Shown piece by piece: positions 25,901-40,200 of a stretch of DNA of 64,000 nt; position 1 is the first letter of the stretch, and the number at the start of each line of letters is the position of its first letter. The position numbers were made by a program, and so were the translations under genes. The stretch comes from Macquaria australasica (taxonomy: Eukaryota > Chordata > Actinopteri > Centrarchiformes > Percichthyidae): the NCBI GenBank assembly GCA_005408345.1, contig SEMN01000458.1:190764-254763 (forward strand), given 5' to 3'. The notes below the pieces were generated by a model. The model made no database searches. It was not told where the DNA came from and saw nothing but the letters and a program-made list of their open reading frames with translations.

Positions 25901-28212
25901 ACCGCCGCTACAACATGACACTTTACGAGTACAAGTAGCCTATTGGTGCCGGCTCTGTTGGTCATGTGACCCTCGACCACGTCTGTTGACTGAAGCGGAG
26001 ACTGAGGAGAAGCAAGCTCACGCCACAACAAGCTGAACACAAGTATCACACAGAATATATTCTATACTTGGTTATTTTATCATTGTTTTTTATCATTATC
26101 TGTTGTTTTGCCCTGTCGTTTTTATCTCACCTGTTTACATGTCATGCTGTAAAAACAGGTTTTAGTGGCCTAAATAAGTTCAAAGTAGGTGTCACTGCTG
26201 TTGCAGTGGTTTTAATCAGGGTTCGTACAGGTTTTTAAGAGTACAATTCAAGCACTTTTCAAGCACTTTCAAGGTACCTAAACCAAAAGCTTCCAGACTC
26301 TCAAAGCCTTTATCATCACATCTAAATTGTTACTGCAAATGCAATTGCGAAAAATAAAGTTTACAGAATTCCTTTACATGTAGCAATCCATGTATACTGT
26401 CACGTTGTTTATTTTACCAGTTGTGCATATTAACTTTGATTGTATGTATTGATCATGATCATTTAATGCATCCTAAGTTCCAGAGTAAGGGATCAGCAGA
26501 GGACTTGTTTGGCTATGAATGACGACTGAACACAAGAAAAGAACTTTACTTTTACATTATGTTGAAAAATCAGGCATTTTTCAAGGAGTAAATTTGAATT
26601 CAAGCATTTTCCTAACCTTGAAAACATAACGGTTAAAATTAAGCATTTTCCAAACTTTCAAGCGAACCCCTGTTTAATGTTTTGTTTGTGCTTTTTTTAT
26701 GTTAGTTTTAAGCTGCACTCTCTTGCTGCAATACTTCCTATTTTTGGAGTTTTAAGCCCACTAAGTTGAACTCTTGTTATTTTAGTTTTCATTTTGTGAA
26801 ATAAAATTAAAGATCTGATGTCTAAAGGATGAATCTGGTCCCTGAGGCTAGACCAGTTGGGAACCACAGCTCTAGATAATTCATGTTCTCCATAATACTC
26901 CCTCTTTAATTGCTGTCGTAGAGTTATCAGTATCAGTTTGTGGCAGTGCAGCGGCTGGTCTGACCTGTGTGTTCTGGTGCTGTGGCTCGGTGGGAAGGCC
27001 AGTGGAGTACTCCTCAGTCCTCTCCACACTCACCAGCTGCATCTCAGTCTGGGTGAAGCTGAATATGAGGCCCGACAGCAGCCCTGTGATGGACAGTGCG
27101 TAGGACAGGGACAGACCCACCAGACCTGACAGGGACAACACAGCCAGCAACGCACGTTATGGAAGTGACCTTCTCAAATACTCAGGGTTCGTACAGCTTT
27201 TTAAGAGTAAAATTCAAGCACTTTCAAGGTAGCTAAACCAAAAGACTCTTGAAGCCTTTATCATCACATCTAAATTGTTACTGTAAATGTCAGGAGACAA
27301 CAAACAAACATGACAACGGGATCGTTTCATTTCAAATATTAAAAGATGTTTGGTTTCCATGAGTGATTGTGTCGATGATGAAACACTAGATTACGTTGAG
27401 AAATCAGGCATTTTTCAAGAAGTATTTTCCAATTCAAGCATATTCCTAACCTTGAAAACACAACGGTTAAAATTAAGCATTTTCCAAACTTTCAAGACTT
27501 TGTACAAACACTGTATACTGGTGCGCGGCCACCAAACTCAGCTGTGGACTCACCGGGATCTACAGAATTATACTGGTGCTGGACGACAGCGATCACGCCG
27601 AGGCCGGTCACCACAGCAACACCAATCAGCTGCAGACGGATGTCCAGCCACTGCATGGCGGCGTTGCTGAGGAACAGGCAGCGCTGGTTCTGCTCCAGAC
27701 GCCTGGCGCTCTCCTCCTCAAACCTGGAACAACAAAACTCCTTTAGTTTGTGCAGAGAGCCCCTCGGACAAGTGACAATTTTAAAGACACAGTGAAACGG
27801 TGGTTAGAGCTTCTGTAATATGACGTATTTCTGGAAATTTAAAAATGATATCCAATGAGAGCTTTGTCACAGACTGGAGAAAGTGTGCGGGTGTTTCAAT
27901 TTATTTTCATTTGCTGTTTTTTTTCATCCAGCGCCATTTTGTTTTTTGATAAAGTGCAGCAGTCTTTTAATAGTTTAGACAAATGATATCACATATCAAT
28001 GATAACACACACCTCCAACAGGGCTAACAAGGTTTTGATGAAGGAGTAAGCTAGTCGACCCAAATTACATTTGATTGTATAAAAGTTATGTATTTGTGAC
28101 GTCAAAAATATTTTAAGGTTTTACAGGAAGAGCAAAGAGAGGAATTTTTATGTATAAGTATTCATATACAGTATATACTCATATATATTTGGCGTGTGTG
28201 TAAACCATCACA

Positions 28213-28252
<40 letters not shown>

Positions 28253-31200
28253 TTATGTGCATACCTGTGTACATTCTGTTCCTATCTGTACTTAACCGGT
28301 TCTCACTAAGAACAGACATTTAATACAACCACAGTATTATATTTTCTTTTTCCTATATTTTAACTTTTGCACTATTTATGTCTTTGTCTTAGATTCTCTT
28401 TTTCTCATTTCTCTTTTACTTGTGTGATTTTCTTTTGCACGTTGTATGAGTATTGTTTGAGGGAGAACAAGAGTTAAATTGCCAACGACTGCTTCACTGT
28501 AATTGCTGTGCATATGACAAATAAAGACCTTCACTCAAAATAGCTAACAATTCATGCAGGGACACAGAACATGAACTCGGAATAAGAACCTGGAGAACGT
28601 ATTTTTATCTCACCTTGTTTTTAACATGAACAAATCCTTACCAGCTTCATTTTTTGTACAACGAATTGACATCATGCTTTAAACAATTAAAACTCGCCAT
28701 TAATTTGTCATAAAGATTAATGTCTAATATTTTCCCAAATATAAATGTTGTTGACAATCTGAGCTTGTGTGAAAATACTCTGCACTAAAACCCTGAAAAC
28801 ATAAAATAAGGTCAAGACCTCAATCGATAAATTGGCCGGGCTGATATTAGTGGCCATTTATCACAGATATATTTTTTATGAGTATATTTGAGCCAGTGTC
28901 ACCATTTGTCTGTCCACCAGAGGGCACTGATACGTTTATTTTTCAGCTGACACTGTCCTAAGATAGAATACAGTATCTTATACATCAAGGTATTATGTTT
29001 GTTGGTAAGAAATTGTAAGTAAAACCTTACGTAACTTGAAAGCATAAATAAATAAAGATATTTATGAAAAAAAGAAGAAAAAGTTTATTTTTTAACTGTA
29101 AAATGTCTCACTAAGCACAATTCTTTAATAACCAGATTTCAGCAATCAAAAAGGTTGATTATCAGCTGATCTGTCGTTATCGTATCAGTATCTGCCTCAG
29201 TAGTCCAGTATCAGGCTCTAAAAGGGTCTATTTTCCTGCCTCTCACCTGGCAGAGCTGCCGCTGGCCCGGATGGTTCCCAGTCCAGTCAGCGTCTCAGAG
29301 AAGTGCGAGTAGACAGGCGACAGAGTGAGGCTGCACAGGCGCTTCAGCTCCCGAGACGTGTGTCGGTAGAAGTGCTGCGTGCGGTGGTACAGCAGACCCA
29401 GGGGCAGCAGGGGCACTAGCACCCAGGGGAGGCCATAGCTTATCACCACCAGCATGCCCAGCAGACCGAAAACGTTGGCCAGCAGGATGTTCAGGATGAA
29501 CGGCAGGCTGTCGTCCACGCTGTACAGGTCCGAAGAGAAGCGGTTGAGAACGCGACCCATCGGGGTGGTGTCGAAGAAGGTCACTGCGGCCTATGAGAGG
29601 AACAGGAAGTCAAGAAGCATAAATAGAAAATAGATAAATATATAAGATATTTCATTTAAGATATGAAAAATAAAATAAAATAAGAAATATGTACAATTAA
29701 ATACAAGAGCTGTACAGTTTTGTGCAGGGATGTGCAAAATATTTACCAGGGAAAAAATAAAATATAGCCAAATAAATCCCTTTACCTCTGGACAGAGCTA
29801 GCTGTCTTCATGCTAAGCTGTTTCCTTCATGCAGCTTCATGCCACTATGAGAGTGGTATCAATCTTCTCATCTAACTCTCAGTAAGAAAGCATAACGTTT
29901 ATTTCCCAAAGTGTCAGCAGTCTGAGCATCACACGTTTTGTTCGTGGGTGTTTGAGGTTTGAGGGAAGACTAACATCCTCCCATCAGCTAGTCTGGAGTT
30001 TCACACTGGCAACCCTTCAGTCACCAGCCTGGTTCTCTAACCTTCATCTACTGCTGCCAAACACAACAAACGCTCAGTCTGCTCGGCTCAGCTCGGCCTG
30101 TCGGCCTGGGGAGCAGATGACGCACCTTAAGGACCCGGTCCAGAAGTCTGTTGTGGATGGCTGTGGCGGCGCAGATGGCTCCGTAGGCAAAGAGGAAGGC
30201 TCGGAGGGCGGTGAAGACCGTGTTGGCTGCGGCGATGGAGCAGTATACAGTCAGGTAAAATTTGACATCAGAGCTCAAGTTGCTTGAAGGGGACGTTTGC
30301 ACAGAGGAGGACAGAGGAGACCTGGGTGGGTAGATGTCAATGGTTTATTAAGATTTCAGTGATAAAGACAGGAAAAAGTCCAGTTTATAGGCCTGATTAC
30401 TTCACTCATTCACTACATAAACAACAGGTTTACTTTAACATACAAAAATACATCCTTTTATTGTGTTCTCAAGTGACAAAGTGAAAATCTGGTGCTCATT
30501 GAGATTGCTAACTTGACCATCTCCTGCACAAAACCTAATTTTCTCTCATTCAATTAAAGATGTTATTGATTGGACGACTTACATTAACCCTCCAGGTGAG
30601 AAGAGTAGCAGGTGAGGTGAGCTGAAGGCACCTGAGGAAGAACCGTTTGTTCTAGTGGAACCGTTGTTTTTCAGCTCGGAGATCCAGTGGGACAGCCACC
30701 AGTCAGAAACGTTCTTAGAGGCTGAATAACAAAAAAATAAAACGATGTGTATTTTAAACAGGAAAAACTTCTGCTTTTTTTAGATGAAATACAGTGAAAA
30801 AAAACTAAAGTCTAAAGCCCGTCAAGGCTGCCATGATTGTTACACCCCAAACTACTAAAGTGCTGGATGGAACAAACAACATGCTGATGATTTACAGAGT
30901 CCTTTATGTAGGATAGTGACTTTCATCCAAGCTGCGATAATGCCAAAAATATTCCATTCACTATATCATTCCCTAGAGAAGCTTATCTGTCTGAAAGTGT
31001 TTTATCTGCATTTGTTTCCTTGTACACAAGTAAATATTAAAAATAATATTGAATTATTTTGTTTTGTGTTTGATCTCTGATCAGTTGTATCCAGGGTGGG
31101 AAATTAACTTCTTAAAACGTGAACATCTATAAGCAGCTCAACAGTAAATCATTACTTTGTGTCTGAAATCTTCCAGCCACTTCCATATTTTAACCAGCAT

Positions 31201-34200
31201 TTGGCTGTTAGGCTTGTTCTCAGTAAAGTCCTTTGAGACAAACCTGTTATGGACTAGTCCTGTCACGATGACTACTTTTGTTGGACGATATATTGTCCCA
31301 GAAATAGTTGCAATAATCTAAATTAAAAACTCTGCTCTTCTCCGCTGCCTTTGCTTGACTGGTTTCTCTAATGCGCTTTTATTTCATTTGTTGCATTGGC
31401 AACTTACATGACTGTATTTTATTTAATTTGATGTATTTTATTCCATTTTAAAATTTCATTTTATCTTAATTGGTTTTATTCTTACTGTTTTGAATGTCAT
31501 TATAATGCTTTTCTTTGCCTCTTTAAAGCACTTTGAATTGTCTGTGTTTGAAATGTGCTGTATAAATAAAGCTGCCTTGCCAATAAACGATATATTGTCA
31601 TTTTAAGACCATTTTATGCCACTGATATAATGATAATGTAATAGCATAACAATGTAAGTACATCCTTTTTGAAGAGCACTGAACTTTTAATTTTTAAGAA
31701 TATCCAGACATTGGGATTGGAATGTAACAAAACTATTGAAATGTCCTAAATAAATAAAAACATAAATAAAATAAAAGCACTCTGTGTGCACCCAAGCCTT
31801 ATAATGGTAACGGGAAAACGCTGCTGTTTATTCTGGCATCATGTTGGTGACATTCTTACGGAAACAAACACACATGTAAACAAAACGGGCAATATCGAGG
31901 CCAGCGAAAATGATCGAGGCCACGTCCACATATCGTACGATAACATGACATATTCCTATTTGAGTAGAAATATGAGAATCACAGCATTTCAGCTGCAGCG
32001 TGAACAAAGCCTTGAGAGCATCTGCTGAGAGTCATCGCTGCACACAGATCGTGCTGAAAAGCCGAGCGGTCAATCCAAACCTTGCATGAGGAGCAGAGAC
32101 ATCAGGATGGAAGCAGCCAGCACTCCGCCTACAGCAACCCAGTAGGTCTGGTAGACTCTCCACGCCAGCCCGCCCACCTGCTTCTGCTCCGCCCCCGACA
32201 GGTCGGGGTCGTCATCCACACACAGACCAGGGGATGAAGCCGGCTCCTCTTCCTCCTGCTCCACACCGTCTGGTTAAAACCCAAGAAGGGCCGTGAAAAT
32301 ACTGTTACTCAGATTGTTCTAGAGCGATACCAGATTGGATAAATGATTAACAGCAGGCTGAAAGACAACCCAGCTGTAATAAGACATGAGTAAAGTGAAG
32401 AGACATTATTTTTATATTTTTCAAACCTTGAAACATATAAAATATTTATAGAGGAAGAGGAAGTCAGTATGTCTCAGTTATTTTTATTCAAGAGTCCAAA
32501 TGAAAGGTGAAAGTCCACAGTGTTCATTAAAAAAGAAAATCTATTTTAGTGTCCACAAGACAAAGAGTGTGCAGCCATGCTAGCAGCTCTGTGAGGTTGT
32601 ATTAAGGCACAGTGGTGCTTTGAGCTAAATGCTAACACCAGCATGCTAACATGCTGAACACAATCAGAATCAGGTTTATTGCTGAGCAGGTTTTCACATA
32701 CAAGGAATTTGCTTTGGTATTTTGCTGCAAAACAATAAACCTAGTGAGAGAAAAGTGCTGCAAAAGCAGAGAATCATAAAAATAAAATAAAACTTTACAA
32801 TAAAAAATATGTTTGTTAGCATGATAACATTTTCCAATTTGCACTTAACTCAAAGTGAAGCTAAAACTGGCAGGAGTGTCATTAGTATTAAGTCATAAAT
32901 GTTGGTACTGGACACATTAAAACTTCGACCTGATGATGGCGCTGCGCTGGATGAAAATTTAAGTGATCACTAAAGTGAATACAATTCGTCTTCAGGGGAA
33001 CATGAATGTCTGAACCAAGTTTGATGGCAATCCATCCAAACGTTGTGGAGACATTTCACTCAGAGCCACAAATGTCAACCTCATGGTGGCGCTAGAGGAA
33101 AACAACAAAGTCATAAAGGTTTTTCTTCCTGGCACCACTGATGTCTGTACAACGTTTTGTGTATTAGACAGACATTTCATGGATCGACCAACATGAACAT
33201 ACCTTTCTCTTTCATGTTCTCATCATTCTTCTGTTTTTTCGGCACGGCCTCGACCAAAGGAAGGATTTCTGCTGGTGTTCCTGTTTAACAGCAAACGAAC
33301 AGTGCAGGTGGAATAAGAGAGGGCTTCTTGTCAACATCCACTCAGCATCTACAGGTTCTACAACAAAGCATGCGGCATTTCTTACTTTAAGAGCTCAATC
33401 CGCACAAACCCAACTCATTTGTGAAGCACGCTTAAGATGTTGCTACGTGTTTCCTCTTCCATGTGTTTTTCACTGTTTATTATTATAATTAAAGAGCTTC
33501 TAAAAGCTCCTGGTTATAGCCAACGTGCTCTATAATGTAATGTAAAGTAAAAGCTGAATAGAAAGAATCAGAAAAGAGGAAATAAAGTTATTATTTGTAA
33601 AGAATAAACAATCTCTGGGCAGATTTCCTGCTGTTGTATAAAGGCTGCTAGAGGCTGATGCACCTGTTTATAATTTGTATACTCATGTCTCAGAATCAAC
33701 GTAATAATAATGTATTGTCGTTAAAGCCTTTAAATTAAACAAGTTATTACAAAATGATCGGAATTAGTTCTGAAACTTAGAAAATAAATCTAACTTGTAG
33801 TAATCTGACATTGTAGGAAATACTTTGGAAAGTATTCTTTACCCTGCAGTGAATAAACTAAATACTGAACTGAATAATGTAAAGTTATGTTATGACATAA
33901 TGGACATTTTATAATGTGGAGTTGTCTGTGTGTGATTAACAATAAACAATAAATTGCTCTGATTTTGCTGATAAACCCCATCGAGTAACTTTACAGTTTA
34001 AAAAAAAAAAGAGCGTCTAAGAAATTAAAGCATGTAAACCTGATGTCAATGACCACATGTGACATTTTCCGCCTGTCTGAAGCCTTATTTTTGTTTCTAC
34101 CTGTTTTGATGATCGTTCCACTGTCCATGAGGACCACCATGTCCGCTTTGTCCACAAACTCTACGCGGTGTGTGCAAAGGATTCTGGTCTTTCCCCTGAG

Positions 34201-37200
34201 GAGCTCCGTGATGCATTTCTTCATGAGGTGTTCGGCCACGTCGGTATCAACCGCCGCCAACGGGTCATCGAGGAGGTAGATGTCTTTGTCCTGAGGGGGC
34301 GAGGTCGCGCAGAAAAATGAGAGGAGAGAGTAGCATCACATGATTTAACTGCTGGTTATACGTAAACACCATGTTTTACTGGTTTCATTATCGCAGAGGT
34401 TTTCAAAGTGGAAGACGGGCCTGCAAACAGTTTCAGGGGAGGTAAACAAATATTACATTAGTTATCAAAAGGAGATCACATAGAGTAGGCTAAATGTGTG
34501 TGATCTGGCTGAAGAGATAGTTCAGAGATACAGTCGTTTTGGGGGAGTTTTACTGTTTTTCCCAGAGTCAGAAACTAATAAAGGACAGACCTTGTTTATG
34601 TATTTGGTGCAGTCTGAAGTCGTGTCAAACAGCAATATTTGGCTCAACTGTTGAGAGTCTATGGGATCAGATAACATAATAATGCTCCCATAGGCATCCA
34701 GGAGCTGAGTGAAACTAAGCAAGCAAACTACGAGGGGGTGAGGGGAGGCCCAGAGTCAGACTGACAACCCCTGGTTTATTGTATATGTAAACTATAAGGC
34801 ATGTTTTACAGTTAGACATTTGGCTAATGGTCTCATTCAGAGTGACGTGAACCAGTGACCTCCCCAGCAGCAGGCAGGCCTCTCAGTCTCAAACCACCAA
34901 CTTAACTTCTTCACAAAAATCTAATAAAATCTATCTCAACATCTACTTAATGTATCAGTACATGTGTATCAAAGCTACTACTGTTTTTTAATATTAACAA
35001 AATCAATATATAATATATAATATCAATATAATCCATGGAACAGAAATAAATACATATTGGTATCAAATTCTGCAGTGCTGCAGACTAACACTTGTTTGTT
35101 TGGTGAAACCTCTTCCATGTCTCCCTGTGTTCACAGCAGATGCTGCTGTGTGCAGAGGACTCACCATGTAAATAGCTCTGGCGAGGGCCAGTCGAGCCTT
35201 CTGTCCTCCGCTCAGAGTCACGCCGTTCTCTCCCACTTCTGTCTTGTCCCCATTCGGCAGAACCTGAAGACATGTTTCAGAACAAGTTTATATCATAAAC
35301 GTTAAATAATCACACAGGCTGAATGCAAAAGCACACTACTCCCCTGTTTACATTTGAAAAGCTGAACTTTGTTTTTATGATGTCAGGCTCAATTAATGTG
35401 CTTTGGTCTGAGATAAAGTGAGGAGGAAGGCTCTCTGAGTGTCCAAACTGATCAGCAGAATTAGACACCTTTAGAGCTGCAACATTAAAGTGGTGTACAC
35501 ATTAATGCAGCAATAATTAGAATCCAATAATATTATACACATTATTCCAAAAGGGGCCATTCTGCATAGTGACTTTTGGTACTTTAAGTATATTTTGATG
35601 CTGATATTTTTGAATGCAGGACTGCTACACTGTGGTAATGCTACTTTTACTTAAGTAAAAGATCTGAGTACTTCTTCCACCACTGGATCTCTGTCCAGAA
35701 GTCATTACAGACGTCTCACTATGGACCAATAGAATAGTTGTCCTCTCTTTAGGGCCCACCACTCATAGGCAAAATATTAATGTGTCTCCTTGTGAACAAC
35801 CCAAAGAATCAATAACAGACAGTAATCACAGTAATATGTAGAGATACTGTAGGTAAGAACTATACAGGCAGGAAAAGACAGACACATAAAGGGGGTGTGA
35901 TGATCGTACGTTGAGGTCGTCTGCGAGAGCACAGGCCTCGATCACAGCCTGGTAGAAGGCGGGGTCGTAGTCTTTGCCGAACAGGATGTTGTCCCGCACT
36001 GATGCATGCTGGATCCACGGCTCCTGAGACGCCAGGCCGAAGCCGGCCTCTCTGTCTGCAACATACACCACTCCCCTCAGCCTGCACAGACAGGGAGGAG
36101 GAAGACTGCTGAGCCTCCTAATACCCAGTTCTTTAATCATCATCATCATCATCATCATCTGATCGTGTGTTTTATGAGGACAAGGGAACAGGGACGGGTC
36201 CACTTGGAGAGATGCAGCAAATCCTGAACTGATTCCATGAAGTTTGTGATAATTTCTTATGTTCTAAGACCTAAAAGTCTAGTTCCCACTACAGCTGGGA
36301 TGAAAAGTATCATCTAATGTAGCGAATGTGTACAAAACATTCAAGTACATACCTATAAATTAAGTTGTAAAGTTGTATGACACTCCCTAACTTCCCGAAA
36401 CAACTGTTGAAGTTCTCTTACTTTCTCTGGTAGAATATGATGCAAGCAAACCTCATGAATTTCATTCATAGTAACCTCAATCTGAATATTTTAAGTAAAG
36501 TTTCAGAGGCGGTATACCTGGTGAGCTCCCCAGTGAGAGCAGCCAGTAAGGAACTCTTCCCACAGCCGACCTTCCCCACCACAACGACCAGAGAGCCCTG
36601 AACCAGACACAAGTCAGCACTGTTACTGCTCTTACCTGCTACACACTGATGACACAATGATCTTATTATTCTTCTTCTTATTATTTAATTCAGATGTCCA
36701 ATCATTTAATCTGACTTAAATATTAAATATTTAACTTTTTTTATGAAAAGAACATACCAGATACAATTTATTATTCAAATTATAATAATTATAAGTAATT
36801 TATATACATGTTAAAACACATCTGGAGGAGATCTTTAAAAAACACATCACCACTGAACTTTTTAGATTCAAGCTCTCATTCATCAGTCGCTTGATCAAAA
36901 ATGTTGTTTTACAACTGGAGATCTTTCATTGTCATGTCTGTGTACAATAACATGCAGTGTACGAATGTTTAAGTCAGTTCAAAACAACAGCAGCTCAATT
37001 AAGGCTCTTTAAAAGCATTTTGGGAAAGAAAATACAATATAATATTCATTCTGAAGGGCAATGAGAGGTCCTTTACTGAAAGTGTCTTTCTCTTCTAACT
37101 CGTTGCTTAAAAACTGCTTTGTTTTAGTGTTTTTTCTCAACTTAATTTACTTCATGTATCACCGGGTACTATTGTAAAATGTTAAAGTTGATGTGACTAT

Positions 37201-40200
37201 TATATATATTAAACACTAATCAACAATGTGTCTGTATGCAGGACAATATGCAGGAAAGCTTCAGTATGTAAAGGGGGGATTTCTCTGTTGAGAATGTATG
37301 GATGGCACTATTTTATTTTATTTTATTTTTTTATTATAATTGTACTTTTTTATTCTTTTTCTTATTTTATTTTCTTCATTTCTAACGGTGTGTTTTTGAT
37401 ATGATGACAAAATGTAGAAATCTTGTTTCCGTTGAAAACTAATAATAACTAATGTTTTATTGTCAGCTGGGATTGGCTCCAGCCCCCCGCGACCCTCTAT
37501 AAGGATAAGCGGTATAGAAAATGGATGGATGGACTATGTTTTATTAATATTGTTCTTATGTGACTGAAGGACAAGATTCAAAAATGAGTATGCAGGACTT
37601 TCTGTGGGATTGTTTTGTGTCAGTGCTGTCTGGGCACATTTGTAGTTTTGATTCTTTCTGGTTTTAGAGTAAACTTGATTTAAATTAGACTTCTAAATTT
37701 ACTCCTCTGCACCGGTTTAGCTGGCGTATTGAACCACTTCTGCAGGACTTCTAAAGAGCAGAGAGCATGAAGGCAGCAAAGTAATTCACGTCTACAACAT
37801 GTGTTAACAGATGGCTTGTACCTTGGTTATGTGTAGATTGAGACTGTGCAGCAGCAGACTCCCTTTAGCAGCGCCAGTTTCAGTTTCTCCCTCTTTGTTC
37901 AGGTTGGGACCGCCGGGCCCCTGCCAGGAAAATGTCCCCTGGCTCAACAGGACGGACGTCTGACTGTCTTCAGGGGACACTGGGACAGATATGGTTTGTT
38001 TCAGTACAATGGAAATACATACTATTATATATGATATGTATAATTATAATAATAACTTTTGAAAGGCCACTAAGTTTAATTTTTGCTGCGTTGTACAAGA
38101 AAATAAGCAGGATTCAGTGGTCAACTGTGCACTTGCTGAGGTTTCTAACTTTCAGATTTTATTTATACGGAACATAACTTAATAACCCTTTAAAATAATA
38201 TAATTTAATGCAGCAGCAACATCAAATTGTTTTATGCCTGCAGTGATTTGTGTTTTAAACATTCAGAAAACCTGCTCTTTCCGACCAAATAAATACTATG
38301 ACCTGTTTTTCGGGTCAGTGATTGACCACAAAAACACATCCACCTACACACAAACTGCACAGCAGCAGCCTACCCAGGGCGTAGTACGCCTGCAGGTCCT
38401 GGTTGGTCAGTTTGAAGAAGCGCTGGATTCGCTCCAGAGACACTTTGGCCTCCAGGATGCCGTTGAGCACCCAGGGGAAAGCGTTGAGGGGGACGATCAA
38501 CATCCCCACCAGAGCCAGCGTGGTGAACACCTGCAGGGGAGGACATTGACTACTGAGTCACCAAACACACTACAGCCTGCATTACAAAAATATATATAAT
38601 AAAAAACAGTTCAATTCATTCACTGGAGCACCTGCAGGTACAACAAAACTTGATGTTTGTACGTTTTCATGTCAGCGTTATGAGAGGGGACAGGTGATCA
38701 CACACCATGGAGGGTTGACAGCATTTTGGTTTCAATTCCAACCAAACACTACAGAACATGTGATTTAACATCTTTAAGCAGAGAGGAGAAATTAATGATC
38801 CTGTAAAAATTTATAGAATCAGAGACATGCATCTTTGCTAAAATAAAAAATATAAGGTATAACAAATAAAAAAAAATGTATCTGAGCATGGGATAAACCT
38901 TAATTTTCTTTTGTAAATTGCTCATTGTGATGAAGTTTTTTGTAGGTGGTCGCGGTGTCCGTCACCGCTCATAATAACAATAATAAGTTCTTGTGTTTAT
39001 TCAAAGGAAACTGTTGCTGCTGCTTCCTGTGAGTCAGAGGACCTTTAATGGAAAAGACCTACCACACAAAGTGTGTAAAAGCTTTCACAAACTTTAAATA
39101 GGTTGAGTCATTATTGGGTTAAATCAACCAGGGATAGACCGCAAAAAACTGACATTTGTTTACAGATTATTACTGAAGAAAATCTAGTTTTCATAAAAAT
39201 AAAAAACTCATTCACTCTTGCAGAGGCTGCATATCAAATGCACTGTTCGCTCTTTTATCTCACGTCAAAAGAAAGAATCATTTCTTAGAGACTTTGTGTG
39301 CAGCAAGACTTGAAGTCTACTGCTGTTATGAACAACACACTCCCCAGAATCTCCACATTTCCTCCCAGCTCACTGTTTGCATCGACACAGTTAAATTTCA
39401 AACCATCTGAAAAAGCTTCCCCACCTTGGCTGCCGTCAGCTGGTGTCCCAGCAGCACGTATGTGACGAAGGTGAGGATGGAGATGACCACGGGCAGAGCA
39501 GCCCAGGTGTAAACACACATGGCGTCCAGGTACTTGATGGCCTTGAGGTGGGAGAGCTCTTGTTTACGACAGTCGGCGACCTTCTGAGTAAAATGAGGCT
39601 CCCAGTTGTAGAACTTGATGACGCGAATGCCGAAGAGGATCTCTGTCATCAACTGGGAGAGAAACGTCACAAACTTAAAAAAAAAAATTCTGAATTTCAA
39701 CTTTTTTTGGTTCTGCGCTGATTTACTGCATGAACCCTGCCAAACAACGTGATTTATCGGTTGCAAGTCTTCTGGTAACCATAAAGCTAGATCTAATTTT
39801 TAGTAAGGACACATCATGTTTTAAATTCCTATTCAATTACCTGATAATATATATGGATTTGGGCCCAACCGATTCTGGATTTCTGAGGCCGAGTTTTTAA
39901 AAATCTGATAATGATATATAGGCCGACATTCCCTTTTTGACACTTCACATAAACATTTTTGGAAAGGTATTTCTTTGGACGACAGGAAACAAGGAGAGAA
40001 AGAGCCCGAATAATATGCAACAAAAGGTCCCTGGCTGGCATCCACCCACCAAATTTAAGATCAAAGTTAATTTCACTGGAAATGAATGTAATTAACTATA
40101 AATACAAACAAATTAAAACTATTTTAAGCTTGAGTTAAAGTCAAAAATACATAAAAATGAAAGATATAAAACATGAATGCACTGCAAGAAACAATCTTCA

